Shown one piece after another: positions 38,446-51,307 of a DNA stretch of 64,000 nt; within the stretch, counting starts at the first letter, position 1, and the number at the start of each line of letters is the position of its first letter. The stretch spans positions 744,001 to 808,000 of the forward strand of contig JAALGY010000053.1 of assembly GCA_032358165.1 (NCBI GenBank), read 5' to 3'. Position numbers and translations under genes: made by a program. The stretch comes from Diplosphaera chodatii. Its lineage: Eukaryota; Chlorophyta; Trebouxiophyceae; Prasiolales; Stichococcaceae. Below the pieces are notes generated by a model. That model made no database searches. It had not been told where the DNA came from and was given only the letters and a program-made list of their open reading frames with translations.

Positions 38446-40128
38446 CGCCTGCACGCTAAGTGGAGAGGCCGCCGCCAGACGGATGTGCATCTAGTGTAGT
38501 GTCGCGATTGATTGAGCAACCAGTTTGCATCCGGAGGCTCAGGTGACAGCAGACTTCGTCAACATACAGCTGGCCCTTTGCTGTTACGTTTATGCGCTTT
38601 TCAGGTCACCTGTCAGGCTGCTGTGACACCTGCAACACATGGCCAAGGAGGCACCATCCTATCGTGGGCGCAACTTGTCATTGTGCAGCAACGCCGTGAT
38701 GGCCCAGTCCGCTTGCTCAGACTCAGGCCCCAGAGGACCACCAGCAGGGTGGTTGTGGTTGCAACCGCTTCAGCTGGCCAAACAGGAAGCCACGTGTTAC
38801 CTGGCCTGTTACAAAGGACAGGGGTCGTCGAGTCTACACGGTTATACCCCAGACAGCCAGCCGGTGTCTCCACCTGGCGACGTCAGGGTTGCTGACAATG
38901 TCGAGAACCCCGCCTTAGCCACAAAGGACAGTGGTGGCCCTGAGCTGGATGCTTCAGGGTGCCAATTGGAACAGGGGCTGAGCAAATCGCAGCATTCCCA
39001 TATGATGGTCAACATGCGAGCGGCGACATGTGAGAGCACGGCCGTGCACACAAGTGTCGCCGTTGGCATGTTGCATTTCATTGTCAGCACCCCTTTTTCG
39101 GCGGCCCGCCGACAAAATTTAGTAAGCACTTTGTTCCCATCATCGCCCCAGCCGCCAGACTGACTGTGGCCCCAGGACTGACTGAGCGGGAAGATCAGTC
39201 CGTGCACGTGCTGAGGACCTCTGGAGGTCGCAAAGGTCGGTTCAGCGCCGTGCAACACGCCACTCAGAGGCTCGCAGCGGCAGCATTTGGTGGGATCAGA
39301 CGCCAGAGGCACGCTGCACCTGTGATTCAGGTGAGTGGCCGTGCGGAAATATACTTTGTACCCAGCCGGCCACTCGGTCGGCCCACGCCGCCACACAGCT
39401 GGTGCAAACGCCGCCTATCCAGCCGCCTGCGCTCAGTAGTGTAGGTTGTGACGCAAACCGACGCACTGCGTGTCAAGCGGGCTTGCGTCTCGCACGATCC
39501 ACGCAGCCAGGCTGCAGAGGCGTCGAAAAGGTCAGCCCGCGAAGCGACACGGCTGTTCTCATTCCGGCGTCGAGGGTTGCACCAGCTGCCTTGTCTGGAC
39601 CTGATGCCTGTCTCGATCCCCGTCAAGCCGGCGTTGTGCCGGCCGGCATTTTGTGCGACAGCCTTTAAGCACTTCCAGGTTGCCTAATAGTGCATGCCCG
39701 GCCCTGTGCGTCACGGTGACGCCCCGGCCCGCCTGGGCCCCAAGATGGCTGCGAAAGGTTCAGTCGGTCGATTGTTGCGGTGTGTCGTCCTGTCCTGCAT
39801 CCGCTGGCCTGGTACCACTCGGCTTCAAGTGGTTGTGTTTCGTGCACGGGCAGCCAAACCCCGCCATCTGCAGCTCGGCGGCTGCTCCGAAACAGCCCGC
39901 AGCCGCCGCCGGGCCGATGTCTGATGCTTTTATCGCAGTATCTTGCACAGTGAAGCAGGTGCACCCGACCAGGTCTGGCTGTGTGTTGCGCTGCAGGCGG
40001 TGTTTCAGTACAACAGCCGATTCGACGGTCATCTGTTCTGGAGCTCCTCCAGTGAAAAGGTGCAAGCGGTGCCTCGCGCCCACTCAGGCCGCCGCCGGCG
40101 TCTCACCGCCGTCTACAAACCTTCACAC
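38446..40128. other. Gene-poor region
   Basis: Nearly 1.7 kb with overlapping open frames on both strands (for example 38639-39163 and 38842-39396) that show no domain, no repeat and no consistent splice pattern. The right part should contain the promoter of the expansin-like gene. No gene supported. Confidence 0.4.
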
Positions 40129-43100
40129 ATGACTTGCACGCGGGCGATGCGGCTGCTGGCCGCCGTCGCCGCTGTGGCGGCTGTGGCGTGCCCGGCATCA
40201 GTCTTCGCCGACTGGCAGTCGATGTCCTCTGCTGAGCAGTCCGGACCGGTGCGCCTCTGCTCAATTGCACGAAAGCCTAGCGGATATATTGCACGGCCGC
40301 TGTCTGCGGGCCGACATACATTGTCGGGTACTGGCTTGCCCCCTTGTACTGTTGCCTGGCTGACACCGGGCCCGCTGACATTGTTGCAGAGTCACATGCC
40401 TCACACAGCTACTAGCACATGGGCATGCGGCACACGATCAGCGCCCTGCTATGTCGTGCTGTGCAGCCGGCAGTCACACGTTGACCTGCCTGGCTTCCCA
40501 GGCTGCCAATATGAGTCATCCGGTAAAGGGTTAAAGGACACACCGTCACTCCCAAAATTGACTGAATATGTCGGGCCAACATGTCGGACTCACCCCTGCG
40601 CGCAGGGCACCATCTACGGTTTTGGCCAGAACAGCAAGGGCGCCTGCTCCTACGGCACCAACTTTGCGGACACGACCGGCCTGCCCTGGTCCAGCGCACC
40701 AAAGGGCGCCTCCGATGGCGGCACCGGCCTGGCCACCACCTTCATCGCCCTCAACGCCCCGCAGTTCGAGCTCACCGCCTCCTGCGGCACCTGCATCTGG
40801 TTCCGCGGCACCGGTGAGTGATTGAGCCTCTGAGCTGCACGATGCTGGTGCTGCCATGCCCATGGCGTGTGCGTGTATGTAAGCATGAGGCGCTGATGCA
40901 AGGTGGGACCACTTTTCCGCAATAGGCGACGGCATCGGCGTGGAGGCGCGCAAGATCTCCAGCGACTGGCAGTACGGCATGGTGGACAACATCTGCCCGG
41001 AGTGCAAGAAGGGCGCGCTGGACCTCGCCCGTAGCTTTGACGTCGGGGACGGCATCTGGACCGTCGAGTGGCACGCCGTCCCCTGCAACGTGGGTGCCGT
41101 TTGACATCTGGTACCCAATGCCGGCATTCAGTGGAACGCACAGCATTGCATCCTTCATTGCAATATCAATGCGCAACCTGCTGACATTGCAAGGCGTGCA
41201 CAACGTGCCGCTGCCGGTGTCATGGCGCAGGTGACCTGACGCTTGGACTGCCTACTCCCCTGCGCAGGTGGGCGACAGCCTGCTGTACTACACCTTCACC
41301 GCCGCGGACGCCTACTACTTCAACCTGGTCATCTCCAACACGCGGGTGCCGGTCGCTGATGTGGCGGTGGTGATCGAGGGCCGCCGCGTCGCGCTCACCC
41401 GCAGCACCAACAACAACTGGGCGTACCACAACAGCCAGGGCGCCTACACCTTCCCCATGGAGATCACCATCACCCCCGTCTGCGGCGAGGCGGTGCGTGT
41501 CTGGCCCAGGGCCGCTGCGCTCCAGCTTGCCCCTGTGCTGGCGAGCTGTTGACCTAACTACGTTGATGTAAGCCCTTGCTTGACCTTGCATGGTATTGAA
41601 GACAGGCCAAACCATATTTGAACTGGATGGTCAAAGCACACCGGTTCAAGATCTTTGTGCAACCATGCAGGTGACCGATGTCATCGAGTCAACGAAGGCC
41701 GGCTTTGGCGGCGTGCAGTTCGGCGAGGCCGGCTGCTCCAGCCTGGGCAACCCCACCACCGGCGGAAGCAGCAGCGGCGGCGGCGTGTCCACCGAGGCCA
41801 CCTCCGTGCAGCGCGCGGCGGAGCCCCGCCACCTGGACGTCCAAAAGCCCGCCAGCAGCGAGGCGCGGCTGCTGGCGCCCACCCCGGAGCCCACCGTTGA
41901 GCCCACCGCCGAGCCCACCGCAGAGCCCACCTCCGCACCCACCGCCGCACCCACCGCAGGTCCGGCAGCTGATGCCCGGACCATTGAGTGCGAGCGAAGC
42001 CGGCTCACCAACTGCTGACGCCAGGGCCACTGCATCGCTCACATGACACGTCACCCATATGACCTTGTGAAATGCTGCACTGCAGAGCCCACAAGCGAGC
42101 CGACATCAGCGCCGACCGCTGAGCCGACATCAGCGCCGACCGCTGAGCCCACCTCAGCGCCGACCGCTGAGCCCACCACCGAGCCGACTGCCGAGCCCAC
42201 CTCAGGTGCGCACCCACTCTGAGGAGCAGCTCCGCAGCGGAGCTGCTTGCAGCGGTCGCCTACATGCACGCACCTCCTAGCTTTGCCTGCTGGCAGCTGA
42301 TTCTGGTGTGCTCTGACTGCTGTAACATTCGGATGCCCAGACGGCAGCTCGACTGAGGCTACCACAGTGCCTACAGTGCAGTTGGCTGCCTCAGAACGCA
42401 AGGCCTCATGGGCTGTGCCTGTTTGTGCAGAGCTCACATCAGATGCCAGCGCCGAGGCCCGTGCCATCGTGACCACCACCGAGCCAACCGCAGAGCCCAC
42501 AGCAGAGCCAACCACAGGTGCATACACATAACATGCCACTGCTGCGCTGCTGTGTCCGGAGCGGTTTCTGATCAAGCACCATCACTGTGTGCAAGTGTGG
42601 GCTGCATGTTGCACCAACCCACAACCAGTCAGAAAGATTGTGTGTGCTCCTACCTTCAGAGCCGACCACGGAGCCAACAACGGAGCCAACGACCGAGCCC
42701 ACGGCAGAGCCCACAGCCCAGGTGCAGTGCATCCCAGCGATGATTGCCCTTGGCTTGCATGACTTGCCTGTGATCCACCCGAGGTGCAGCGAAGCACAGG
42801 GCCCAGCACAGCCGGCTGCCCGACCGCTGCCAGCCACCCTGCACCCAACTCTTCGGCGGTGCTGTCACCTGACAGTGTGGTCTGCACGTGGCTGCAGCCG
42901 GAGCTGCTGGCCGAGGACGCGACCGCGGCGCCCACCGCCGCGCCGACGGCCGAGCCGGACGTGGTGGCGGTGTCGCGCACCGATGCGTCCTCCATCAAGG
43001 CGGAGAAGGACGCCGGCGACCGCGAGCTGTTCGGCGGCGCGCTGTCGGGCGCGACCGACAAGGCGGTGCTGCCGCCGTGGTACCAGTGCGGCGACGCCGG

Positions 43101-43482
43101 CGGCATGGTGCGAGCCCGTCCTGGCTGAGGCTGCACCGTGACAAGTGTGCACACTGGGGAGCTGCGGTGCTGGTGCGTCAATTGAGAGGCGTCTGAGGTC
43201 CCCTGAGACTTCGTGCCCCTCCCCACTGCAGTACCCGGGCATCGACTGCGGCGGCCAGGAGTGGAACTGCGTGTACGTCAACGAGTTCTACTGGCAGTGC
43301 CGTGACGACAGCGGCGGCCCCTCAACTCAGGGTGCGCCTCCCAACCTCTGCGTTCGAATGGTCATCCCACCTGGCGCTGCCTGCATCCACACAACGCGTA
43401 TGGTCATGGTGATCACATCCGTCTCAATTCATGCGCAGGTCGCAGGCTGGCGTCTGCACCGCGGCGCAGCCTGCGCCAGTAG
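40129..43482 (+). CDS. Secreted expansin-like protein with CBM1-like cellulose-binding module
   Basis: Eleven exons, 542 residues: 40129-40248, 40606-40813, 40926-41089, 41268-41492, 41671-41959, 42086-42205, 42431-42517, 42660-42721, 42898-43107, 43232-43331 and 43439-43482. A signal peptide (MRLLAAVAAVAAVACPASVFA) precedes a double-psi beta-barrel (GACSYGTNFADTTG, CGTCIWF, VDNICPECKKGALDLA, WTVEWHAVPC) and an expansin C-terminal-like domain. Expansins loosen cell walls without hydrolysis. Then comes a linker of EPT/APT repeats, likely O-glycosylated, and a Cys-rich module (WYQCGDAGGMYPG then CVYVNEFYWQC) whose spacing and aromatic residues resemble fungal CBM1. Exons 6 and 7 are symmetric (phase 1 on both sides), so they can be skipped without changing frame. 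The last exon is the least certain: the chosen frame stops after 13 residues. Confidence 0.83.
41881..42721 (+). repeat. EPT/APT codon-repeat linker spread over four exons
   Basis: The last part of exon 5 (to 41959), exons 6 and 8, and the last third of exon 7 are built from GAG-CCN-ACN and GCN-CCN-ACN units separated by unique introns. The amino-acid repeat is Glu/Ala-Pro-Thr. Confidence 0.85.
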
Positions 43483-45218
43483 CTACCCCCACCGCGCACA
43501 GCAGCCTCCTTGCACAGCGGCCCAGACGCCGGTCCCTTCAGGACGGCGGCTGGGGGTGCCGCTTCCTTCGTTTCAGGCAGCAAGCAATGGTCAGCACCAG
43601 CAAAACGCCGGCATCAGTGCTGCCCAGGTGGCAGAGAGCTGCACGCCGCCGCAGAAGCCGCTGCTGCAGCCGCCCTTTGGGGCTTGAAGGCCACATTTGC
43701 TGGGAGTGTGGCCGCGCTTACTCCAGGCACAGCCGCCGACTGGCGGCAGCCGGTCAAGGCAGCAGCAATGGCGGCATTCGCAGCTGGCGCAGCTGCAGCA
43801 GCGGCAGCGGCAGCAGCAGCGCGGCTATCACTAGCGTTTCCTACACATATTGATTGCGAGCGGAGAGCTCAGCAGGCGTCCGGCAGCAGCTGCATGGCTT
43901 GCATCGTCTATGCAGCCCAGCTGGGCCTTGCTGCTGTCAGACGACAGTTGCACGGTCAGACAGCCCAGCCGCCGCCAGGGGACCCCTCCCGTATTTTTTG
44001 CAGAGCGCGCGCACATCCTTGCGAGCCCCCGCCTCTGGCGATGGGGCACGCATGCTGCTGCGACCTCTGACGAAAAGCCTGCTGGTTTTCGCCCCCAATG
44101 GTTTCATCTACAACGCATTGGCTTTTCTGGTTTGCATGCACATAGCATACATCGCTTGTCGCGCTCTTTCTTGGGAACTCGCCAGAGCGTAATGGCTTGG
44201 CACATGTGGCAGCAGCAGCAGTTTCAGTTTGAGTAGCGGTGGATCCTCTCAATAGTCGGCAGTCCTTTTGCGAAGTTCGGCTCGGTGTGCGTGGTTTGAT
44301 GGCGGCCGCCGCCGGCTGCACATGCAGCCGGCGCAGGCTGAAATTTTGGCGTCAACCCCACCGCCTGGGGCAGCAAACAGTTTGTGTCTTGATTGAGCCG
44401 GCGCAACACCAGTGCCTCCAGCTGCGCTGCGTTTGCAGCAGCGGTGGCCGCAGCACACCCATGCTCGCACTTGTTGTGGTGCTGCATGGGGGTTTGTGTG
44501 CTGCGCCTGGGTGCCGGCAGGCCCAGTGTGGGCCTCCACAGGCGCTTGAGCTATTGCCCCAGGCAGTGCAGCACTTCGGGGAGAGTACTCATGTAGCGGA
44601 CCACCCAGCTAGATTGCATTCGCATCATCGTGTCCCATCATATTGCATTTAGTGATCATGATACATCAGGTTGCTGTAATGAGCGTGGGTTGGATATACA
44701 CTACTGTACCCTGGTGCTCCATCTCCTTGCTTCCCATGTCATCAAGTTCCCCACACTGCAGACAGTCTTATTGGTTACATGTCTTGCACACCTTGCAACC
44801 TGATGACTTTCCCAGACTTCGACCATACTTCTGTCACATGAACGCACCCGTCACTATCAAACCAAGCAAACTACACATTGACGGTTTGAGAAGTCCTGAA
44901 ACCACAAACGTAAAGGCATACAACAATCGCTCCTTGCAGCAGCTGCTGCCATACAGTGGCGCTTTCGATCATCGTAACTTGCATTTGCAGTACAATGATC
45001 AGGAGGCCTAGCTTCACAGCTGCAAAACCATGGCGCCTCGCTATGATGCCGGCCCCCGTGCCTTCAGTGCAGCTACCAGGTCGTCCACCTGCACAAGAGC
45101 CACCAGCAACAAGCCCTTGGCAATCCGCAAGGTGCAACAGGCCGGGCAGCATGCAGATGCAAGGCGCTGAGCGCCTGCCAGCAGCCATCTGGATGTGATT
45201 CAAGACAGGTGACGCGGC
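43483..45218. other. Intergenic region, GC-rich left part
   Basis: About 1.7 kb downstream of the expansin-like gene. An Ala-coding GCA/GCG-rich run lies at 43758-43826 inside an open frame that cannot be joined to the gene with a clear splice site. The right part is AT-richer. No gene supported. Confidence 0.4.
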
Positions 45219-47162
45219 TCAGGCAGCACGCACCGTGTCGGCATCACAGCAGTGCATCTCAAGCTCGGCGGGGGACATGGCGGCATCCTGCAAACGCAGC
45301 ACAAGCAGGGCATCAATTTACCGTACACCCCTGGCACCCTGGCATTGCAAGGAACTGGCCGCATGCTGCAGTGCTTGACCTCGGCTTGGGAGGGTGGGTA
45401 AATGGTGAAGGGCGATTTAGTAATGGGCAGCACGCAGGCAGACCTGGAACACGGAGGTGAAGGCGGCGACCTCCTCCGCGCTGAGCTGCCCGCCCGACAG
45501 GCAGCAGAAGTAGTGCTGCACCATCTGCAGCGCCTGCTCCAGCACCAGCTGACCCTACACGACACGCACCAAGCACCGTCGGCCCGCTCTGAGGGTGGGT
45601 ACAGCAGCAGCCACATAGGGAGACACCAGGCGCGCGTCACACAAGGCGGAACAGGTGATGCATGTAATGCCGATGGCAACATGCATGCGACTCTGCGACT
45701 TGTGTAAAAGGCAGCAAATCCGCACCATGTAAATCTCCTTCGACACGCGGCCGGGGCGCACCAGCGCCGGGTCCAGCTTCTCCAGGTGGTTCGTCGTCAT
45801 CACTGCAGCGCATGGCTCAGTCTGGTTGACGTTCTCAATACTGCAGGGTGCATGATGCCTCCGCTGCAGCAATCGTCTGGCGGCCGTCAGACGCCCCAGT
45901 AACAGGGCAACAGCAGGTTCACCAGTAGCCATGCAACCCACGTCAGTGTCCATCCTGTGCGCCTGTCAGCTGCCAGTGGGCACGGGGCACACGGGCTCAC
46001 CGACAATACGGTTGGGGCAGCAGACGACGCCGTCCAGCACGTTCAGCAGCCCCGCCAGGTTCAGCTTGTCCGGGTGGTCGCCAAACCCGGCCAGGACGCC
46101 CTTCTTCTCCGGGCCGAAGGGCACGGCGGACCCGTCGACCGTGAGCTGCAGGAAACATGCATGCCACGTTGCGAGCCAGCACAGCTGACGCTGTGCAACA
46201 TCTTGGGCACAAAGCCGATTGACACACAGAATTGTACGCGGCCCCAGTCTTCTAACGGATTGTATCTGCAGATGGGCAGGCAAGCTCACGTACAAATGCA
46301 AGGAGATGCGAGGTAGCACACACCGCGTTGCTGTCGCTGTCGCTGCCGCGGCCGGGGCTGCCCCGCTGCCGGCGCCGCCGCTGTGGGCCGCTGTCCTCGC
46401 TGTCGCTGCCGTCGGAGGGCGGGGTGGCGGAGCGCCGCCGCCGCTGCGCCTGCGCCTTCCGGGCGGCGTTGGCCGCCGCTGCTGCCGACGCTGCCGCCAC
46501 CTGGGCTGGGGACGCCGGCCCCGGGGCTCGCCGCTGCGGTGCAGATTCAGCTGAGGTCAGACACATTCAGACTTGTTGGTAGGCTGGGCAAGCCTGTTGT
46601 TGGAAAGTCCCCTCCTGCTACGGATCAGGAACTCGAGATGCGGGCGCCGAGGCTGCTGAGGACACTGCGATCCACAGGAAGGCTTTGGAACATGTGCAGT
46701 TGGATAACCAGGCAGAGGAGGCACCTTGACGACATCACAAGCAGCGTCGACATCCTCCAGCAGGAAGATGGTCTTAGCAAACGGCAGGCCATAGGACAGG
46801 TCATCCCCCACCACCTGCAAGCAGCCAGACCATACTCGCACACGCTGCTACTGCTCCACGGCTGACCGTCTTCACCGCCACATGGATGACATACAGCAGG
46901 CTGAGAACACGACAGGCACCTTAAAGGACTGGTCGAACACGATGTCCTGCAGCTGCTGGTTGGTGCTGATCTGCGACAGCGGCACCGAGATGATGTTGCG
47001 GTCCGTGTAGTGCGCCAGCGCCTGCGGTGTGCATGGCAAGATCAGGTTTGAGTGCTAATGCTTGACTAGGCGTGACTGCATTGCGCATGGTGCTGTGCAT
47101 TCATCTTGCGGCCATGAAGCAACAGCACGTCAAGCAGCCCCACGACATACCTTGACCAGGCT

Positions 47163-47195
<33 letters not shown>

Positions 47196-49370
47196 CAGGC
47201 CCAGCTTGTGCTGGAAGCCCGGGATCGCGAACTTCCTGCAGCGGCAACACAGACATTCTAACAACTTTGTGCACGCTGATGAGAAACTGGGTTGATGTGC
47301 CTGCCGCTACATCAAGACGGCCGGCTGATCTGCATCTGCTTACCACAGCAGGTGCACTGGGAACAACAAGCAAAATGTGCTAAATCCAAGCTGGCGCACC
47401 CGGTCTTCTGCACGAAATGGTCCACCAGGCGCAGCAGGCTATCCTTTTGCGGGTGGAACAGCGACTCGAACGTCTTCTCGTCGCTCAGCTGATACCTGCA
47501 CACGATGTGCAACACGTTCCTTGGGTGGTGGCGTGGCTGTGTCAAACCGATGACACTGACAGCAACGCTGCGTGTCTGTGATATGGTGCAATCAGCATGC
47601 CCCAGCTGCTCACCGCTTGTACACGACGCCCTTCTGGCTGTCGTCGCTGCCCTCGTTGTGTGTGGGTGAGTACAGGTACCGCAGCTTCTCGCTCTTCTCT
47701 TGCAGGGCCGCCTGACGGCGAGCACATCACACTGTCGGAACACGATACCAGGCTCTCTGAACGCCTTCTCTGGGTGCACTATGGCATGCAGTGGTGGCAG
47801 CCAACGACTGGGGCTCAGGCCGTACAAGGGACACTCAACGAGGGGAGGCACCTTGTAGTACTCATAGGCGGTGTCCACGAAGGCATCAATCAGCTGAGGG
47901 CCGTCCTTGCGGGATGACTGCATCATGACACACGTTGCTGAGTGCCAGTTGCTTGACACACATGCTCTGAAGATCGGAAGGAGAACGTGCGCTCTGTGAC
48001 ATGCAGCATCAACGGGCCGAACGAAAGTGGCATATTGACTACCTGCAGGTTGAAGCTGATGATGGTGTCGCTTCGCTTGCCATCACCACGCTCCAACACA
48101 TTTTCCGACCTGGGAAGGGATGCTGTCAAACCTCTGCATCAGACCTGGGGATTCACGACGTGCAGTCATGCAATTCGCACTGCATGCCAACCGGAAATCA
48201 GCCCACCAACACACCGCATGAACTCAACGCCGTCAGCGATCCCGACCAGATCGACCCAGGTGCCGATGGGCGGCACAGTGTTGACCCGGTACTGCCTCAG
48301 CTGCCTGCACGAAATGCAACAACAGCATCAGGCACCAGTGGCGGACACTCTGGGTGACTGCACATCCCGCGCCGGCGCAGCAGAGGACCTCTCATGCAAC
48401 GTGCTGGGAGTCCATGCCATCAGCTGCGCTCCAGCTACTACAGGAGTTCACCTGGAGGTGTCATACGCATAATCGTCATAGCTGTCCTCCGAACTGTCGT
48501 CAGAGGCGCCAGCCGCGACGTCCTTCTCCCCGCTGACTGGCTTCTGTGAGGATTGCATGTATGCATGTTACAGTATGAAGGAAGGCCACAACAAGGCTGT
48601 AGTCAACGACCGGCAGACCACACTGAGCTCTGACAGACACACCTTGCCCAGAGCCAGGGAAGCCACTGCATACTGGGCGCACAGGTCCGGGAATGTGCCC
48701 AGATATGCGATGATGGCCTGCAGTCGAAGATACATCTTGTCAGACGATAGGATCAACGATGCTATCGTCCCTGTCTCGCCCGGGCGTTCATGCTTGACTC
48801 CTGCACATGTAGCAATCGCACTATGCTGCCGCGCAACTACCTGCTGCAGCAGGTTGTTGGGGGCCTCGTCCTCGTCGCGATAGTACCACCCGTCCTTCTT
48901 CATGTATGTGATCTCACGCTGGTACTTCCTGCTGCCCTTGGTGCGAGTCTGCGACACAGAAGCTGGACAGATGACACATCGCATACTTAGCACAGCGTCT
49001 ATGCGTGATGCCAGGGTAGCAACGTCAGCTAGGTCAGGACAGGACAGCGCTGCCGGTAGCCAGCCTGCCTCGAAGGCTGAAGGGAGGCACCTGCCACCAG
49101 AGGCGAGCCTGGTCAAGGTAAGGTGCAGCCCGCTGCAGGAGCAGCGGCAGCAGCATGCACAGCAGCAGGTCCACGATGGTGTTGCCGGTCGAGATCTGTT
49201 TGCCACCAACAGGAGGTGATATCAGAGTACATTGCTTTGCTTTGACAATGCCATTCCAGGGGGCCGTGTGATGGCCCGCCTGCATGCAAAAGCTGCTGTC
49301 AAGCTGGATTGCAAGTCAGTACCTTGTTCATGATGCCGACTTGCGTGAGGAGCTGGGCGGGGTTCTCCAT
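45219..49370 (-). CDS. BCS1-type AAA ATPase, membrane anchored
   Basis: Eighteen exons, 570 residues: 49323-49370, 49091-49195, 48841-48948, 48643-48717, 48452-48543, 48215-48295, 48043-48109, 47852-47905, 47614-47711, 47400-47495, 47151-47235, 46920-47021, 46725-46814, 46324-46533, 46001-46145, 45726-45802, 45444-45554 and 45219-45287. A transmembrane segment near residue 22 (TIVDLLLCMLLPLLL) precedes a BCS1-N-like region and the AAA core: Walker A GPPGTGKTSLVK, Walker B IFLLEDVDAA, arginine-finger/sensor region MTTNHLEKLDPALVRPGRV. Mitochondrial BCS1 translocates the folded Rieske protein into complex III; plant relatives (AATP1/HSR4) sit in mitochondria or ER. An Arg/Ser/Asp-rich insert of about 70 residues (exon 46324-46533) follows Walker B, where plant relatives also carry variable loops. 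The organelle and client are not established. Confidence 0.86.
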
Positions 49371-50463
49371 GCCCGGCGATGCCTGCAGTCAGGCGAGCCA
49401 CTCACTTCAACAGGCGGCAGAGTGGCATGCCACCACAGCATGTGCCATGCCCGTGGCAGCTCACGCAGCCGAGGCGCTCGCGGACCGCGTATCAAGATCC
49501 ACGCATGCTGACGTTTTGATGCCGTTGACAGGGGCTGCGCACACTAAGAGTCATCGCCTGGCGGATGGTCAGCTTCCACACTCGAGTACACTCGCTACAA
49601 ATGGTCATTGGTGAAGCAAGCACTCTGCCCCAGCGATGCTTCATGGAAATGATATTTACTATGAGGCGAGTTTGAGACACGCAGGCACCCTGCCACAGCT
49701 ACCGGTGATAAGTGCACCTCATGCCCAGATGGGATGCATGCAGTTCCAGCAGCAGCACTGTGAAACAGGTGCCGACGCCAGACCCAGCGCCCTGAAGCTT
49801 TACATGGACGATGAGAGCTTCGAAGCTGCGGCGTACGCCTGGATCAAAGGGCACGGAACGCAGCACGCACCTTGCTCACAAGCGCAGCACGTTGCCCGTC
49901 GTGCAGAAAGTCGCAGCGATTGATGGTCGAAGAACGCGGGCCCGGACCACGATCGCAGAGGCTGCAAAAGCAAGGGAAGTGCAGAAGTGATGCTGAGCGG
50001 CAAGCGCCGTCGGTTTTGTGGCAGGGACGGCTGCTTTGCCCGTGGAACCTGGGTTCCCCGTTCGGACATGTGTGTTCCCCCGCAGCACGCACGCCAGCTC
50101 ACCAGAGCCGTGACTTGAGCTGGCTCAGGCCTGCTGACCTAAGCATGCTGGGGGCACTAGGGATCCACCGCCACTCTGCAGCAGGATGCCAGCAGGCCGC
50201 CAGGCACAAGCAACACATGCTGCGCGACGCGACCCAGACGATTGCAAATGGCAACATGTTGCCAAGGAAAGCACAGAATGGCAGAGAGGATTAATTGGCA
50301 GGCTATAGCCCAGACGCACCGCAGGCGATAGGCCTTGGAAGATGCAGGACTTGTGCGCAAACGTTTAAACAGCGTTGGGCGGTCTTTGCTTGGGTGTGCC
50401 TGCATGTTGCATTGCATACACAATCCGAGTGGTGTTTGTGCTGACAGAATGACCCTCGGCACA
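49371..50463. other. Intergenic region
   Basis: About 1.1 kb upstream of the AAA ATPase. A short in-frame stretch ending in an acceptor just upstream of the chosen ATG (GCATCGCCGGGC) leaves open one more 5' exon. No other gene recognised. Confidence 0.35.
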
Positions 50464-51307
50464 TTAAACACTAAAGTGGTGGCAGTGCCCCTTGGCGGCG
50501 CATCAACATACGGTAGTCCTTTGACTCACGTTCAGCTGTGCACCATCCGCAGTCTCACCTTTTGCGACCATTGCATTGACGGCTACGATATCCCATTCGG
50601 CAGGACCCAACAGCTGGTACAGCAGGACGCTGTGGTGTCGTGATGGCCTGCGACTCATCTGCAGTGGAGGCCACGCCAACAGTAACCAAGTGTGCACTGC
50701 TGCTGTGACCCAGCAGGCGCTGATCAAACACCAGAGTTATAGTCGCTCTGCCTGTACATTCAGCACCACATGCACAACAGCTGCTTTCATCCTGCATCAT
50801 GCCTGTGTGAATGCTTTGTGTTGATGGCAACGCCTGCTGTCATCAGCTTGCATGGCGTGCTGAGCAGAGGCGGCAGACTTGCGAGACTGCACCTGTATGG
50901 TGGCGTTTGCGTCCCGCTGCGTGCCGCTCAGTGACAGGCTGCAGTCCGCCGCCATGCCGCCCGGACGGACGCCAACCATGGCGTTGTACCACTTGCTGAT
51001 GCGCACCGGCGGCCCCAGCTGCTCCCGCAGGTCAGCGTCCTGGTCCACGTGCTCCAGCAGTAGCCTATCGCCCAGTTCACCGCAATATGTATACATTGGA
51101 ACAGTCAATATGACTCTTGCACATGGGTACATGTCATAGCAAGACGCAAGTCAAGTTTCTCTAGCAACTACTGGCGATCATCACGCTGATGTGGCACCTG
51201 CTGCTGGTCCTGTACAGCAGCGCCGTTTCAAGTGCATCCGTGGCAAAGTAGCCAACAGCTCCACACAACCCCGTGAATCCTGCGGCATGCAACATCCGCC
51301 GTGCCAT
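50464..51307 (-). CDS. Coa1-like cytochrome oxidase assembly factor (tentative)
   Basis: Four exons: 51198-51307, 50893-51064, 50530-50658 and a short last exon, about 145 residues. Exon 1 gives an N-terminal Arg then a hydrophobic stretch (GFTGLCGAVGYFATDALETA), like the mitochondrial anchor of Coa1 and relatives. The second exon has LREQLGPPVRISKWYN, resembling the N-terminal core of the Coa1/Tim21-like fold, and the third ends EWDIVAVNAMVAKGE. Coa1 helps mature Cox1 during complex IV assembly. The assignment rests on motif memory and needs a profile search. The last exon is ambiguous: acceptors at 50490 (8 residues) and 50454 (29 residues, stop at 50365) both keep frame. Divergent with the phosphatase gene. 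Confidence 0.5.

Noticed and set aside
38639..39396. Overlapping open frames of 174 and 184 residues on opposite strands
   Set aside because: No domain, repeat or splice pattern; open frames of this size arise by chance in GC-rich DNA.
42582..43226. 214-residue minus-strand open frame opposite the EPT linker
   Set aside because: It mirrors the repetitive linker codons of the plus-strand gene.
43510..44070. Ala-rich open frame after the expansin gene
   Set aside because: No in-frame splice from the CBM1-like exon; the alanines come from a GCA/GCG-rich run.
50157..50471. Open frame of 105 residues after the Coa1-like gene
   Set aside because: It would need a frame not joined by the third exon; the donor there is phase 0 and leads to nearby stops.
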